The position numbers and the translations under genes are program-made. A DNA stretch of 64,000 nucleotides from Gari tellinella (lineage: Eukaryota; Mollusca; Bivalvia; Cardiida; Psammobiidae), in the NCBI GenBank assembly GCA_922989275.2, contig OV277870.1, positions 33,848,356 to 33,912,355 of the forward strand. The letters run 5' to 3'. The notes under the pieces were generated by a model, which was not told the DNA's origin, ran no database searches, and was given only the letters and a program-made list of their open reading frames with translations. Positions 63,809-64,000 of this stretch are shown here, in pieces. Position 1 is the first letter of the stretch. Every line of letters begins with the position of its first letter.

Positions 63809-64000
63809 CAGTGGGGAATCTGTTATTCTTTCCCGTTTAAACGCAAACGTACGCAAACGCAAACCACTAAAACGTAGAAAAGTACAATTTTTGGACAATT
63901 CTGATAATTCATGTTTATCTTGGTGGCAAACAGTTTCGAGCCTGATCAGACGCCGGGTTACTCGGCGTCTGATCTGGCTCCAAACTGTTTGCACTGTAAT
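63809..64000. mobile_element. Family C MITE, cut by window end
   Basis: TA then CAGTGGGGAATCTGTTATTC, aaacgcaaacgtacgcaaac, ttctgataattcatgtttat and an intact module at 63928-63990. The right TIR lies beyond the window. Confidence 0.9.

Overview
The window is a stretch of animal nuclear DNA, most likely from a bivalve mollusc. The sequence is AT-rich, has no long open frames, and shows intron-style splice signals. It carries repeats that, from general knowledge, are widespread in molluscs: the GCTCACCT/AGGTGAGC repeat at 541-1876, tRNA-derived SINEs, L2/CR1-like LINE 3' ends and Penelope-like elements. A heterodont such as Dreissena or Mya is my guess, but the species cannot be fixed without a search. 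No complete, recognisable cellular gene is present. What may be genic is a few exon-sized pieces on the + strand (13285-13385, 27026-27086, 32965-33133, 58318-58440) and a 48-codon single-pass membrane micro-ORF at 33597-33743. All are tentative.

The window is dominated by small non-autonomous transposons, recognised by their ends. Family A (about 220 bp) has ends TTAA-CCCATTTGTGCCCA. Family B (about 200-250 bp) has ends TTAA-CCCTTTCACTGCC. Both have the TTAA target and CCC/GGG ends typical of piggyBac. Family C (about 245 bp, TA-CAGTGGAGAA) and family E (about 350 bp, TA-CAGTGCTCCCTC) have the TA target and CAGT ends typical of Tc1/mariner. Families I and D, two TA-flanked foldbacks (27846-27974, 61907-62229) and pogo-like CAGTCGAACTTCGATAT elements add to these. 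The striking common thread is a palindromic hairpin with invariant core TCAGACGCCG/CGGCGTCTGA. It sits inside A, B, C, E and other pieces with unrelated ends, roughly 60 times in 64 kb by eye.

Layout. 1-5.4 kb: mollusc repeat, foldback, MITEs. 5.49-7.49 kb: three copies of a CCGAT-rich TIR element, the third internally inverted. 8-18 kb: MITEs, a SINE and LINE tails. 18.15-23.49 kb: a giant inverted repeat whose arms hold a regular 175-bp tandem array. A 5'-truncated LINE has landed in one arm and a foldback element in the other, and the opposite arm preserves each empty site. 23.5-37.6 kb: MITEs and the candidate exons. 37.73-41.04 kb: a 3.3-kb element with long GACCCCC-rich inverted ends, inserted into a family C copy. 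41-58.8 kb: MITEs and a tRNA-derived SINE with a 14-bp target duplication. 58.79-61.37 kb: two Penelope-like element 3' ends head to head, each with a GIY-YIG endonuclease and a hammerhead-ribozyme core. One ribozyme is split by a 1.38-kb TA-flanked transposon. 61.9-64 kb: more MITEs.

All boundaries and family assignments were read by eye from termini, target duplications and comparison of copies within the window. No alignment or database search was run.
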